From Candidatus Magnetominusculus xianensis (GTDB taxonomy: Bacteria > Nitrospirota > Thermodesulfovibrionia > Thermodesulfovibrionales > Magnetobacteriaceae): a stretch of 37,225 bases of DNA. The position numbers were made by a program, and so were the translations under genes. The stretch is taken from positions 1 through 37,225 of the forward strand of contig LNQR01000027.1 of assembly GCA_001541255.1 (NCBI GenBank), written 5' to 3'. Positions 22,834 through 29,267 of the stretch are shown piece by piece (within the stretch, counting starts at the first letter, position 1; each line of letters starts with the position of its first letter). Below the pieces are notes generated by a model. It saw only the letters and a list, made by a program, of their open reading frames with translations. It did not search any database and was not told the DNA's origin.

Positions 22834-23097
22834 GTTGAGTATCTTCTGGAAGGTTCTGCACGATGGATAAGCGGAGCACCGGAAGCGCACCGCTGCCTCC
22901 GCTCTCATATACAGATGCATGGGCCTTCCACACGCAGGACACTCCGGCCTGTTTGTCAGTTGCTCATGTCTACTGCCAATGGAAAATTGCCTCCCGCAGG
23001 TCAGACACAAACGCCGCTCTTTTCCGGTTCTCGTTCTCCCGTATTTATAGCATGCGTCGTGCCCGCACACAGGGCACCTCACCTCTGATTCCGCCAC
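22822..23097 (-). CDS. Two-module zinc-ribbon protein
   Basis: A 91-residue protein made of two Cys4 ribbons. The first (CPVCGHDACYKYGRTRTGKERRLCLTCGRQF) looks like the N-terminal zinc ribbon of IS1-type InsA and related transposase-like proteins. The second (CPACGRPMHLYMRAEAAVRFRCSAYPSC) looks like the C-terminal zinc finger of type IA topoisomerase. There is no catalytic domain. The start is GTG at 23097 with G-rich and AGGAT sequence just upstream. It lies convergent at the end of the phage-like module and probably belongs to it. The role is presumably nucleic-acid binding. Confidence 0.65.
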   Translation of the reverse strand: MAESEVRCPVCGHDACYKYGRTRTGKERRLCLTCGRQFSIGSRHEQLTNRPECPACGRPMHLYMRAEAAVRFRCSAYPSCRTFQKILNSDR

Positions 23098-23179
23098 ATC
23101 CTACCCCCCCTGACTATGCCGCAACAAGACTTTTCAGCCGCCTGCGCTGCGGATGGCACCCGCCCGTGTGCTGTCGGTG

Positions 23180-23407
23180 TTAAACTGCCTCTACTGCCTT
23201 GACACCAGGCAGGTCAGACTTAAGTTTTGCCTCAATACCGCCCTTTAGAGTCATCATCGACATCGGGCAGGACCCACATGCCCCCATCAGTTTGACCTTG
23301 ACTATGCCGTCGCTTGTTACGTCAACCAGTTCCACGTTACCGCCGTCTCTTTGCAGGGCTGGCCTTATCTGATTCAGTGAATTCTCTACTTGTGCTCTGT
23401 CTAACAT
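23180..23407 (-). CDS. nfu: NifU C-terminal-domain (Nfu) iron-sulfur carrier
   Basis: A 75-residue stand-alone Nfu domain that carries an Fe-S cluster between two subunits and delivers it to target proteins. The defining GACGSCPMS motif supplies Cys44 and Cys47. The N-terminal helix (NQIRPALQRDGGNVELV) is typical of the family. AAGGAGG precedes the ATG at normal spacing. It is divergent from the endonuclease V gene. A carrier of this type suits the many Fe-S proteins in the window. Confidence 0.92.
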   Translation of the reverse strand: MLDRAQVENSLNQIRPALQRDGGNVELVDVTSDGIVKVKLMGACGSCPMSMMTLKGGIEAKLKSDLPGVKAVEAV

Positions 23408-23446
23408 TTAAAATATCCTCCTTGCAGGTTTTATGTAACGTTAGAT

Positions 23447-23452
23447 TATAAT
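23447..23452 (+). promoter_or_regulatory. -10 element of the endonuclease V gene
   Basis: A perfect TATAAT ends six bases before the ATG at 23459, with no Shine-Dalgarno, so a leaderless transcript is expected. A weak -35 candidate, TTGCAG, lies at 23422-23427 with a 19-base spacer. Confidence 0.55.
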
Positions 23453-23458
23453 ATAATT

Positions 23459-24142
23459 ATGCAGAAAATAGCCAACTTTATCAGAGATACACAGAATTCA
23501 CTGGCGGCAAGGGTAAAGATAACCGCCCTTAAGAGGCCGATTAAACTTGTTGCAGGCGCTGATGCGTCATGTTATGGCAATAATATTATAGGCAGCGCGT
23601 GTCTGTTCACATACCCGTCCCTTGATAAACTTGATAAAATCGATGAGTCTATCGTGATACAAGAGACGGACTTCCCCTATATACCCGGGTTTTTATCCTT
23701 TAGAGAGGCTCCGGCGCTTATCGGGGCAATCAAGGGGCTAAGACACATGCCCGATGCGATAATTGTCGATGGACAGGGCATCGCACACCCAAGACGTATA
23801 GGGCTTGCCTCTCACATTGGTGTACTATTAGACACGGTTACGCTTGGCGCTGCCAAGTCAAGACTTATCGGGACATATGAAGAGCCGGGCATGGAAAAAG
23901 GCAGCCGGAGTCCCCTGTTTGACTCAGCAGAGTGTATAGGTGTTGTCCTGAGAAGCAGAACCGGTGTAAGGCCATTGTTTGTGTCCCCCGGTCACCTGAT
24001 TGATATCGACGGGGCTGTTGACATGGTATTAAGCTGTCTCAGCCGGTACAGACTGCCAGAGCCGGTACGCTGCGCTCACAACGCCGCCTCTGCTGCCAGG
24101 CAGCAGCGCGAGGCCATATTATTAGGGCCGCCCTCTGAATGA
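23459..24142 (+). CDS. nfi: Endonuclease V (deoxyinosine 3' endonuclease)
   Basis: EndoV nicks DNA one base 3' of deoxyinosine and other deaminated bases. The 227-residue protein has the usual length and the full motif set: Asp35 in GADASCY, the wedge YIPGFLSFRE with catalytic Glu83, Asp104 in VDGQGIAHPRRIGLA, and His207 near the C-terminus in CAHNAAS. The ATG sits six bases after a TATAAT. Its end overlaps the convergent rRNA methyltransferase gene by 21 bases. Confidence 0.95.
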   Translation: MQKIANFIRDTQNSLAARVKITALKRPIKLVAGADASCYGNNIIGSACLFTYPSLDKLDKIDESIVIQETDFPYIPGFLSFREAPALIGAIKGLRHMPDAIIVDGQGIAHPRRIGLASHIGVLLDTVTLGAAKSRLIGTYEEPGMEKGSRSPLFDSAECIGVVLRSRTGVRPLFVSPGHLIDIDGAVDMVLSCLSRYRLPEPVRCAHNAASAARQQREAILLGPPSE

Positions 24143-24904
24143 CTCATACAGGAACACTGCCGCAGCAGCCGCCGCGTTTAAACTTCCCGTAATGCCGCTC
24201 ATAGGGATTGAGGCGGTTACGTCTGCCATTTTAATTATATCTGGGTCGGCCCCCGCGGCCTCCTCGCCAAAGACTACGGCAAACGGTGATACAAGGTCTA
24301 TGTCTCTGATTTGTGTGCCTCCCTCCGGTACGGTCACTATCAGGCGTATGCCTTTTGCTTTCAGCCACTGTATGAGTTCCTGCTTTTGTGAATACACGAC
24401 GGTGAGGTTAAAAACTCCACCCGCCGAGGCCCTTATAGACTTTGGGGCGTATGGGTTTGTCGTGTTTGGCAAAATAACAATTGTGTCTGTGGCAAACACC
24501 TCGGCTGTACGTATAATAGCGCCAAGATTCCCCGGGTCTTTTATCCCGTCGCAAATAACGATTTGCGGGTTGACCCTGGCAGCGGCGTCCTCTAATGAAA
24601 ATTGTTTCCTTGTCCCTATGCCGACGATACCCTGCGGCGAGTGCGTGTCAGAGAGTTTTTCCATTACCTTTGGGGATACCTCCTCAAGCGCCAGCCCTAT
24701 GTTTTTTAGTCTTTCAATGAGCGGGGCATTGACTGGTTTTAAGGCAAATTCATTGGTATAAAAGACCCTTTGTATCGAAACACCGGCATCGAGGGCGGTT
24801 TGAAAGAGCCTCGTCCCTTCGATAAAAAATGCGCCGCCTCTGCCGTGATTCGTCCTGATGGCAACGGCATCTTTAACTTTTTCATTAGATATTGAGGCTA
24901 TCAT
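24122..24904 (-). CDS. SpoU/TrmH-family RNA 2'-O-ribose methyltransferase (RlmB-like)
   Basis: A 260-residue SPOUT methyltransferase. An N-terminal L30e-like substrate-binding domain (residues about 1-95) is followed by the knotted SAM domain. Its motifs are IKDPGNLGAIIRTAEV (motif 1, with the catalytic Asn/Arg region), FGEEAAGAD (motif 2) and IPMSGITGSLNAAAAAA (motif 3). It methylates a ribose in rRNA or tRNA; which one cannot be told from sequence. It is divergent from the DUF362 gene with 36 bases between, and no clear Shine-Dalgarno is seen. Confidence 0.9.
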   Translation of the reverse strand: MIASISNEKVKDAVAIRTNHGRGGAFFIEGTRLFQTALDAGVSIQRVFYTNEFALKPVNAPLIERLKNIGLALEEVSPKVMEKLSDTHSPQGIVGIGTRKQFSLEDAAARVNPQIVICDGIKDPGNLGAIIRTAEVFATDTIVILPNTTNPYAPKSIRASAGGVFNLTVVYSQKQELIQWLKAKGIRLIVTVPEGGTQIRDIDLVSPFAVVFGEEAAGADPDIIKMADVTASIPMSGITGSLNAAAAAAVFLYESFRGRP

Positions 24905-24929
24905 ATAGACACAACCGCTTCTCTTGATT

Positions 24930-24935
24930 TACAAT
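24930..24935 (+). promoter_or_regulatory. -10 element of the DUF362-ferredoxin gene
   Basis: TACAAT ends five bases before the ATG at 24941. There is no Shine-Dalgarno and no clear -35. The spacing implies a leaderless transcript. Confidence 0.45.
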
Positions 24936-24940
24936 AAACA

Positions 24941-26095
24941 ATGCTTCAGGTATTTGTCAAAGAATCGGCATATGATTATGCCATTCTGAAAAAGGCAATA
25001 TTCGATATGATTGTTGCGATTGAGGATACCTCCCCTGTGAGGATAACTGCCGGGTCACGGGTTTTAATCAAACCCAATATGCTTGCCGCGGCACACCCTG
25101 ATATGGCCCTGACGACACATCCTATGGTTATAAAGGCGGTGGTGGAGTATGTTTTGGAAAAGGGGGCACATCCGCAGGTCTCAGACAGCCATGCAACATT
25201 CTCAAAGTTCTCAAAGGTAATCGAAGACTGTGGCATTGCCACCGCCCTCAATGCCCTACCCGCCCAGATAAAAGAGCTAACAGAATCAAAAAGGGTACTA
25301 TCAACGCGCGGAGGAGTGAATTTTGCTCCGGATTCGCGCTTTAATACCCTGGAGCTTGCTGAAGACGCCCTTGCTGCTGATATTATCATAAACCTCCCAA
25401 AGCTCAAGACTCATACACAGATGGGCCTCACGCTGGCGGTAAAAAACCTCTTCGGCTGCGTCGTAGGAAAGAGAAAACCCCAGTGGCATTTTAATCTTGG
25501 TGAAAACAATGAGTTATTCGCAAACCTTTTAGTCACTATATACGGTGTGCTGAGACCGGAAATTAATATTATCGATGGTATCCTCTCTATGGAAGGCAAT
25601 GGCCCCGGCACAAGTGGTATCCCCAGACATCTGGGGGTCATTATGGGCAGCGCCAACGCCGTTGCCCTCGATATGGCCATCTGCCGTATGCTTGGTCTTG
25701 GAGATATGTCTTTGCCTACCAATAAGGCAGCACACGATATGGGGCTGACCAGTGAGTTCACGATTTCAGGGGAGATGAAATCAGTAGAGAATTTTATTAT
25801 TCCAACCCTGTCTGGCATAGTATTTGGTCCGCCGTTTGCAAAAAAATTCCTGAGAAATAATCTGACCTCCCACCCTAAGAACATCGAAGGTGCGTGTAAG
25901 CTGTGTAACGAATGTGTAAAGATATGTCCGGCACAGGCGATTGAAAACAATTTAAGGCGTCTGCATTTCGACTATGAGAAATGTATCAGATGTTACTGCT
26001 GCATAGAGGTATGCCCGCATAAGGCTATCGAGGTTCACCAACCTTTGGCAATGAAAACTATAAAGAAAATCGCCAGTGTATTTTCACTCAAATAG
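24941..26095 (+). CDS. DUF362 domain protein with two 4Fe-4S ferredoxin sites
   Basis: A 384-residue protein. The first about 300 residues are a DUF362 domain (IKPNMLAAAHPDMALTTHP, NLPKLKTHTQMGLTLAVKNLFGCVVG, IIDGILSMEGNGPGT). A ferredoxin pair follows with CKLCNECVKICP and CIRCYCCIEVCP, each a complete four-Cys 4Fe-4S site. The family is common in anaerobes; its reaction is not established. No signal or membrane segment is seen, so it is cytoplasmic. A SAM methyltransferase gene follows after 15 bases and is probably co-transcribed. Confidence 0.85.
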   Translation: MLQVFVKESAYDYAILKKAIFDMIVAIEDTSPVRITAGSRVLIKPNMLAAAHPDMALTTHPMVIKAVVEYVLEKGAHPQVSDSHATFSKFSKVIEDCGIATALNALPAQIKELTESKRVLSTRGGVNFAPDSRFNTLELAEDALAADIIINLPKLKTHTQMGLTLAVKNLFGCVVGKRKPQWHFNLGENNELFANLLVTIYGVLRPEINIIDGILSMEGNGPGTSGIPRHLGVIMGSANAVALDMAICRMLGLGDMSLPTNKAAHDMGLTSEFTISGEMKSVENFIIPTLSGIVFGPPFAKKFLRNNLTSHPKNIEGACKLCNECVKICPAQAIENNLRRLHFDYEKCIRCYCCIEVCPHKAIEVHQPLAMKTIKKIASVFSLK

Positions 26096-26110
26096 CCTGG
26101 AGAACTGCCC

Positions 26111-26917
26111 TTGAGTATCCCAAGTTCGGACGAGCAATCAAAAAATCACGGGAAAGTCTTTGGCAAGCTGTGGGACAGTATACATGGCGGGTATTTTTCT
26201 AATAAAGAAGTGGCTGACCATATGGTTTCAGCCGCCCTCAGCCGAATAAACCCTCTGTCACCGCCCGCCGCAATCGCAGACCTCGGCGGTGGAACCGGCT
26301 TTGTCCTGAAAGAACTTGCTGCCAGGTTAAACACACTCCAGATTCGTCTAATTAACATAGATACATCAAGCTCACAGTTAAGCGTTAGCGCTGCGGGGCA
26401 AATCTGTACAATCCACTGCCCTGTTGAGGGTATTACGCGGGAGACACTGCTGTCAGAAAACGGCACACTGCTATTTATAATGCGCTTTGTGCTGCATTAC
26501 TTTGGCAGAGACGGCATAGAAAACGCCCTGCTGCATATCAGGCGGCAGATGCGCCCCGGGGAGTGTTTTATCCACCAAACCGCATGTTTTGAAGCCACCG
26601 CCCACGCCGCTCTTTTAAATGAACTCTTTCGGAGCGCTGGCCTTGACAAATGGTTCCCGTCAGTCCATGAACTAAGCGGCATACTAAGTGCCAGTGGTTT
26701 TACCCAGGCGCTAATTAAAGATATGCCAGCCTTGCCTGTAACCTCTCGCGATTTTGCTGAAAGATATGACATCAGCGATAAAAAACTATTGGAGATAGAC
26801 CAGAATATCAGGGCAAGATATGGTGATGTTCCCGGAGTGCCCGGAGTTTTTGAAAGCAATGGCCGTGAGTTTACGTTTTATCTCCACTGCCGGATATTTA
26901 TCTCCAAGGCGGTGTGA
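26111..26917 (+). CDS. Class I SAM-dependent methyltransferase
   Basis: A 268-residue Rossmann-type methyltransferase. Motif I is IADLGGGTGFV (near residues 55-65), an acidic ribose-binding residue sits at the end of strand 2 (LINID), and motif IV-like LFIMRFVLHYF carries a post-I layout typical of small-molecule methyltransferases. The start is TTG at 26111 with GGAGA about seven bases upstream; no ATG lies nearby. Directly behind the DUF362 gene, it may act on the same metabolite. The substrate is unknown. Confidence 0.78.
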   Translation: MSIPSSDEQSKNHGKVFGKLWDSIHGGYFSNKEVADHMVSAALSRINPLSPPAAIADLGGGTGFVLKELAARLNTLQIRLINIDTSSSQLSVSAAGQICTIHCPVEGITRETLLSENGTLLFIMRFVLHYFGRDGIENALLHIRRQMRPGECFIHQTACFEATAHAALLNELFRSAGLDKWFPSVHELSGILSASGFTQALIKDMPALPVTSRDFAERYDISDKKLLEIDQNIRARYGDVPGVPGVFESNGREFTFYLHCRIFISKAV

Positions 26918-26970
26918 TACGTGTAATGCAGCACATGACACATGAAAACCTGCCCCCCTCATTCTGTTAT

Positions 26971-27000
26971 TTGACACATCATCTCAGTTAAAGGTAGAAT
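26971..27000 (+). promoter_or_regulatory. Promoter of the Uma2 gene
   Basis: TTGACA at 26971-26976, an 18-base spacer and TAGAAT at 26995-27000. The -10 ends six bases before the ATG at 27007, so the predicted transcript starts at the start codon. No Shine-Dalgarno is present. Confidence 0.65.
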
Positions 27001-27006
27001 ATCACT

Positions 27007-27531
27007 ATGGAAACGCTTACAATCGAACGGGATTTAGATTTAACGGAGATAATAAACGGGGAGGAAGTTGTGACGCCAAGCCCATCGTGGATACATCAAG
27101 AAATTAGCGCTAATCTATTCAGAAAAATAGATGCTCATGTAGAACAAAAAGGTTTGGGACGGGTTTATTACTCTCCACTAGACGTGATATTCGAGGATGG
27201 CACAAACCGTCTTCAACCGGATTTGTTGTTTATTTGTAAAAAAAACAGACCTGTTGTTATCACAGACTGGGTACGCATCACTCCGGATATGGTATGTGAG
27301 ATTGTATCTCCAGGTAGTTATGACAGGGATGTGTCTGCTAAGAAGGCGATATACGAGAAATACGGTGTGTCCGAGTACTGGGTTATCTTACCAGACTTTA
27401 GGGCTGTCGAGGTCTTAATTATCAACAACGCTAAGTACGTAAGACATTCATACGCAGAGCTTGAGGGCATAGTTACGTCAAAAGTCATTGAGGGCCTGCA
27501 AGTGAATATTAAAGACATATTCGAAGACTAA
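27007..27531 (+). CDS. Uma2 family (DUF820) putative restriction-type endonuclease
   Basis: A 174-residue protein of the Uma2/DUF820 family, which has a PD-(D/E)XK nuclease fold. Visible landmarks are PSPSWIHQEISANLF near the start, QPDLLFI with the catalytic Asp, the strand CEIVSPGSYDRD with the Glu, and the KKAIYEKYGVSEYWVI block found in the family. It is complete. Members are widespread and numerous, especially in Cyanobacteria, with little known of their biology. It stands alone behind its own promoter. Confidence 0.85.
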   Translation: METLTIERDLDLTEIINGEEVVTPSPSWIHQEISANLFRKIDAHVEQKGLGRVYYSPLDVIFEDGTNRLQPDLLFICKKNRPVVITDWVRITPDMVCEIVSPGSYDRDVSAKKAIYEKYGVSEYWVILPDFRAVEVLIINNAKYVRHSYAELEGIVTSKVIEGLQVNIKDIFED

Positions 27532-27725
27532 TCCTTTTGTGCTGGCGGCTGTGGATAATATTATTGAACAGCGTCTCTGGGCGGTATGGGCGTGTTTGCT
27601 CCGTCGTCATCATGAGTTAATAAAGCCAGTTACCGCTGATATTAAGATTGCATAAAGCAGCGCCTGCCTTAGTATTTTCTTTGATTGGGACATCCTTTAG
27701 TCAACTAGTATTTGTTACTGGGCAC

Positions 27726-28214
27726 TCACCGGCCACAGTCCGACGTACCGCCCTTGATCTTTTCTATCGCATGAGGCAGGACATCCAGTATTACGGCGAG
27801 GTTTTCCCTTACTGCCTTTACACTTCCCGGCAGGTTTACTATTAATGAGCTGCCGCGTGTGCCTGCCACAGCCCGGGAGAGCATAGAGCGGCGTGTCGCC
27901 CTAAGGCCCTCGGCACGCATTGTCTCCCCTATGCCGGGTATCTCCTTATCTATCACCTCAAGCGTGGCATCAGGTGTTACATCTCGTGGTGAAAGCCCTG
28001 TACCGCCGGTTGTTATCACAAGGTCAACCTTTTGTGTCATTGCGATTAGCCGTGCCTTGATTTGTTCCTTTTCATCGGGGATTATTTCAGTAAAGAGTAT
28101 CTCAGCCCCGATTCCACTGAGTAATTCACATATGGCAGGGCCACCTTCGTCTACGCGCTGCCCTGTTGAGCCTTTGTCACTGATTGTCAGTACTGCTGCG
28201 GTTATGCTGGTCAT
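27726..28214 (-). CDS. mogA: MogA/MoaB-type molybdopterin adenylyltransferase
   Basis: A 162-residue molybdenum cofactor enzyme. MogA activates molybdopterin by adenylation before molybdate insertion. The signature TTGGTGLSPRDVTPDAT binds the pterin, and the C-terminal LPGSVKAVRENL block is also typical. The ATG at 28214 follows an 11-bp tandem repeat that joins it to the MOSC gene. MoaB is the alternative name; sequence alone does not separate the two. A molybdoenzyme such as nitrate or formate enzymes may use the cofactor; none is in this window. Confidence 0.9.
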   Translation of the reverse strand: MTSITAAVLTISDKGSTGQRVDEGGPAICELLSGIGAEILFTEIIPDEKEQIKARLIAMTQKVDLVITTGGTGLSPRDVTPDATLEVIDKEIPGIGETMRAEGLRATRRSMLSRAVAGTRGSSLIVNLPGSVKAVRENLAVILDVLPHAIEKIKGGTSDCGR

Positions 28215-28258
28215 TTTATCACCACTTTATCATCACTTTATCATCACTTTATAACCAC
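28215..28258 (-). repeat. 11-bp tandem repeat between the MOSC and mogA genes
   Basis: Four units of 11 bp, which on the minus strand read GTGGTTATAAA, GTGATGATAAA twice, and GTGGTGATAAA, directly followed by the mogA ATG. A degenerate fifth unit lies just outside (28259-28269). The MOSC stop codon (28246-28244) lies inside the array. Unit length is not a multiple of three and each full unit carries TGA/TAA stops. Confidence 0.85.
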
Positions 28259-28690
28259 CTTATCGCCGGACATAATTTCCCCGCCCTCTATGACACGCAC
28301 AAAAATCCCCTCAGACGGCATTACACAGTCCCCGGCCTGATAGTATATTGCGCATCTGTTGTGGCACTCCTTGCCAATTTGTGTTATCTCGACCACTACT
28401 GACCCTCCGATAGTCATTCGCGTACCTATGGGCAGTGAGGGAAGCGGTATACCTTCTGTTGTAATGTTCTCAGCAAAGTCGCCGCAGTCAACGTCAAGGC
28501 CCATTGCCTGCATTTTTTTTATACTTTCTATGGCAAGCAGACTGACCTGCCTGTGCCACTGCCCTGAGGCGTGGGCATCTCCTTCAATGCCAAAGTTTGC
28601 TATCAGCACAGCCGATTTAACAGGTGTCTTTCTCTCACCCTTTCCTTTGCTGGTATTTACTGAGACTATTTTGCCGGTTCTTCCGCTCAT
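28244..28690 (-). CDS. MOSC domain protein
   Basis: A 148-residue single MOSC domain (MOCO sulfurase C-terminal-like), a family that binds molybdenum cofactor or moves activated sulfur. It has the early KGKGERKTPV and NFGIEGDAHASGQWHRQVSLLA blocks, the latter carrying the GDAH segment of the family, a later CGDFAENITTEGI with the conserved Cys, and the ECHNRCAIYYQAGDC stretch. The start at 28690 is preferred: a TAATAT -10-like sequence ends five bases upstream and no Shine-Dalgarno is seen; a GTG at 28705 is also in frame. It lies upstream of mogA, a pairing that fits cofactor work. Confidence 0.85.
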   Translation of the reverse strand: MSGRTGKIVSVNTSKGKGERKTPVKSAVLIANFGIEGDAHASGQWHRQVSLLAIESIKKMQAMGLDVDCGDFAENITTEGIPLPSLPIGTRMTIGGSVVVEITQIGKECHNRCAIYYQAGDCVMPSEGIFVRVIEGGEIMSGDKVVIK

Positions 28691-28840
28691 TATTAATATT
28701 AACACATATCTATAGAATTTGGACAGTATTTCAACAGCCCTAAGTCCACCATAAAAATAAGCCTCGGCACCAGTTATTGGTTTTTCTTAGATTTTTACGA
28801 GAAGATTAGCGTTCATCCCCTTTTACAACGTGTTTTGAGA

Positions 28841-29266
28841 TTACTGCCATGTAAAGACTACCTGCTGATGGCTTGTGCGCACGGTTATGTTTTGTGTCCT
28901 GGTTACGCCTTCGTTGGTTGCCTTTATCGTGTATGCACCGGCGGGGAGTTTTACATAGAAAATTGGGCCGCTTGAGATTATCTCTAATATCTTTTTGCCG
29001 CCTTTGTTTTTTATCTCTACAGGGATGTCAGCTAAGTAATTTCCAGCGCGCATCGCAAATATCAGTTTTACGTTATATTTTGACTTTGCTATCAGCCCAA
29101 TTGCCTCTCTGTCGTCATCTCCAACTCCTCCGGCTATGTAGTCTATCCCGTTTACGCTTCCGGTCTGAAATGTTGGATTCGTATCATCGTTAGCTGACAA
29201 ATTGTTCGTGTGCAGTCCTATTAATGCCGTGATGAGCAGTATTATTATCATTGTAGTTGTTTTCAT
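28841..29266 (-). CDS. Small exported protein with a carboxypeptidase-regulatory/PEGA-like end
   Basis: A 141-residue protein with a clear N-terminal signal peptide (hydrophobic residues 5-18, cleavage probably near LSANDD). No enzyme motif is seen. The C-terminal 60 residues (IPVEIKNKGGKKILEIISSGPIFYVKLPAGAYTIKATNEG) read as a small beta-sandwich of the carboxypeptidase-regulatory or PEGA style, which often binds envelope components. GGGAGGG overlaps the end of the RND gene, and the ATG is one base past its stop. It is thus a coupled fourth gene of the efflux operon and may be a periplasmic accessory of the pump. That role is inference. Confidence 0.6.
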   Translation of the reverse strand: MKTTTMIIILLITALIGLHTNNLSANDDTNPTFQTGSVNGIDYIAGGVGDDDREAIGLIAKSKYNVKLIFAMRAGNYLADIPVEIKNKGGKKILEIISSGPIFYVKLPAGAYTIKATNEGVTRTQNITVRTSHQQVVFTWQ

Positions 29267-29267
29267 G

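Noticed and set aside
20492..23097. A complete prophage
   Set aside because: No integrase, terminase, capsid, tail or lysis gene is present; both flanks are ordinary chromosomal genes.
22863..23183. A 106-codon plus-strand ORF opposite the zinc-ribbon gene
   Set aside because: The minus-strand frame has two clean Cys4 ribbons, so the plus-strand frame is a shadow.
27648..27845. A 65-codon plus-strand ORF near the mogA end
   Set aside because: No Shine-Dalgarno, promoter or recognisable motif, and it runs over the mogA C-terminus.
28215..28269. Short repeats as a CRISPR array
   Set aside because: The units are contiguous 11-mers without spacers and no cas gene is present.
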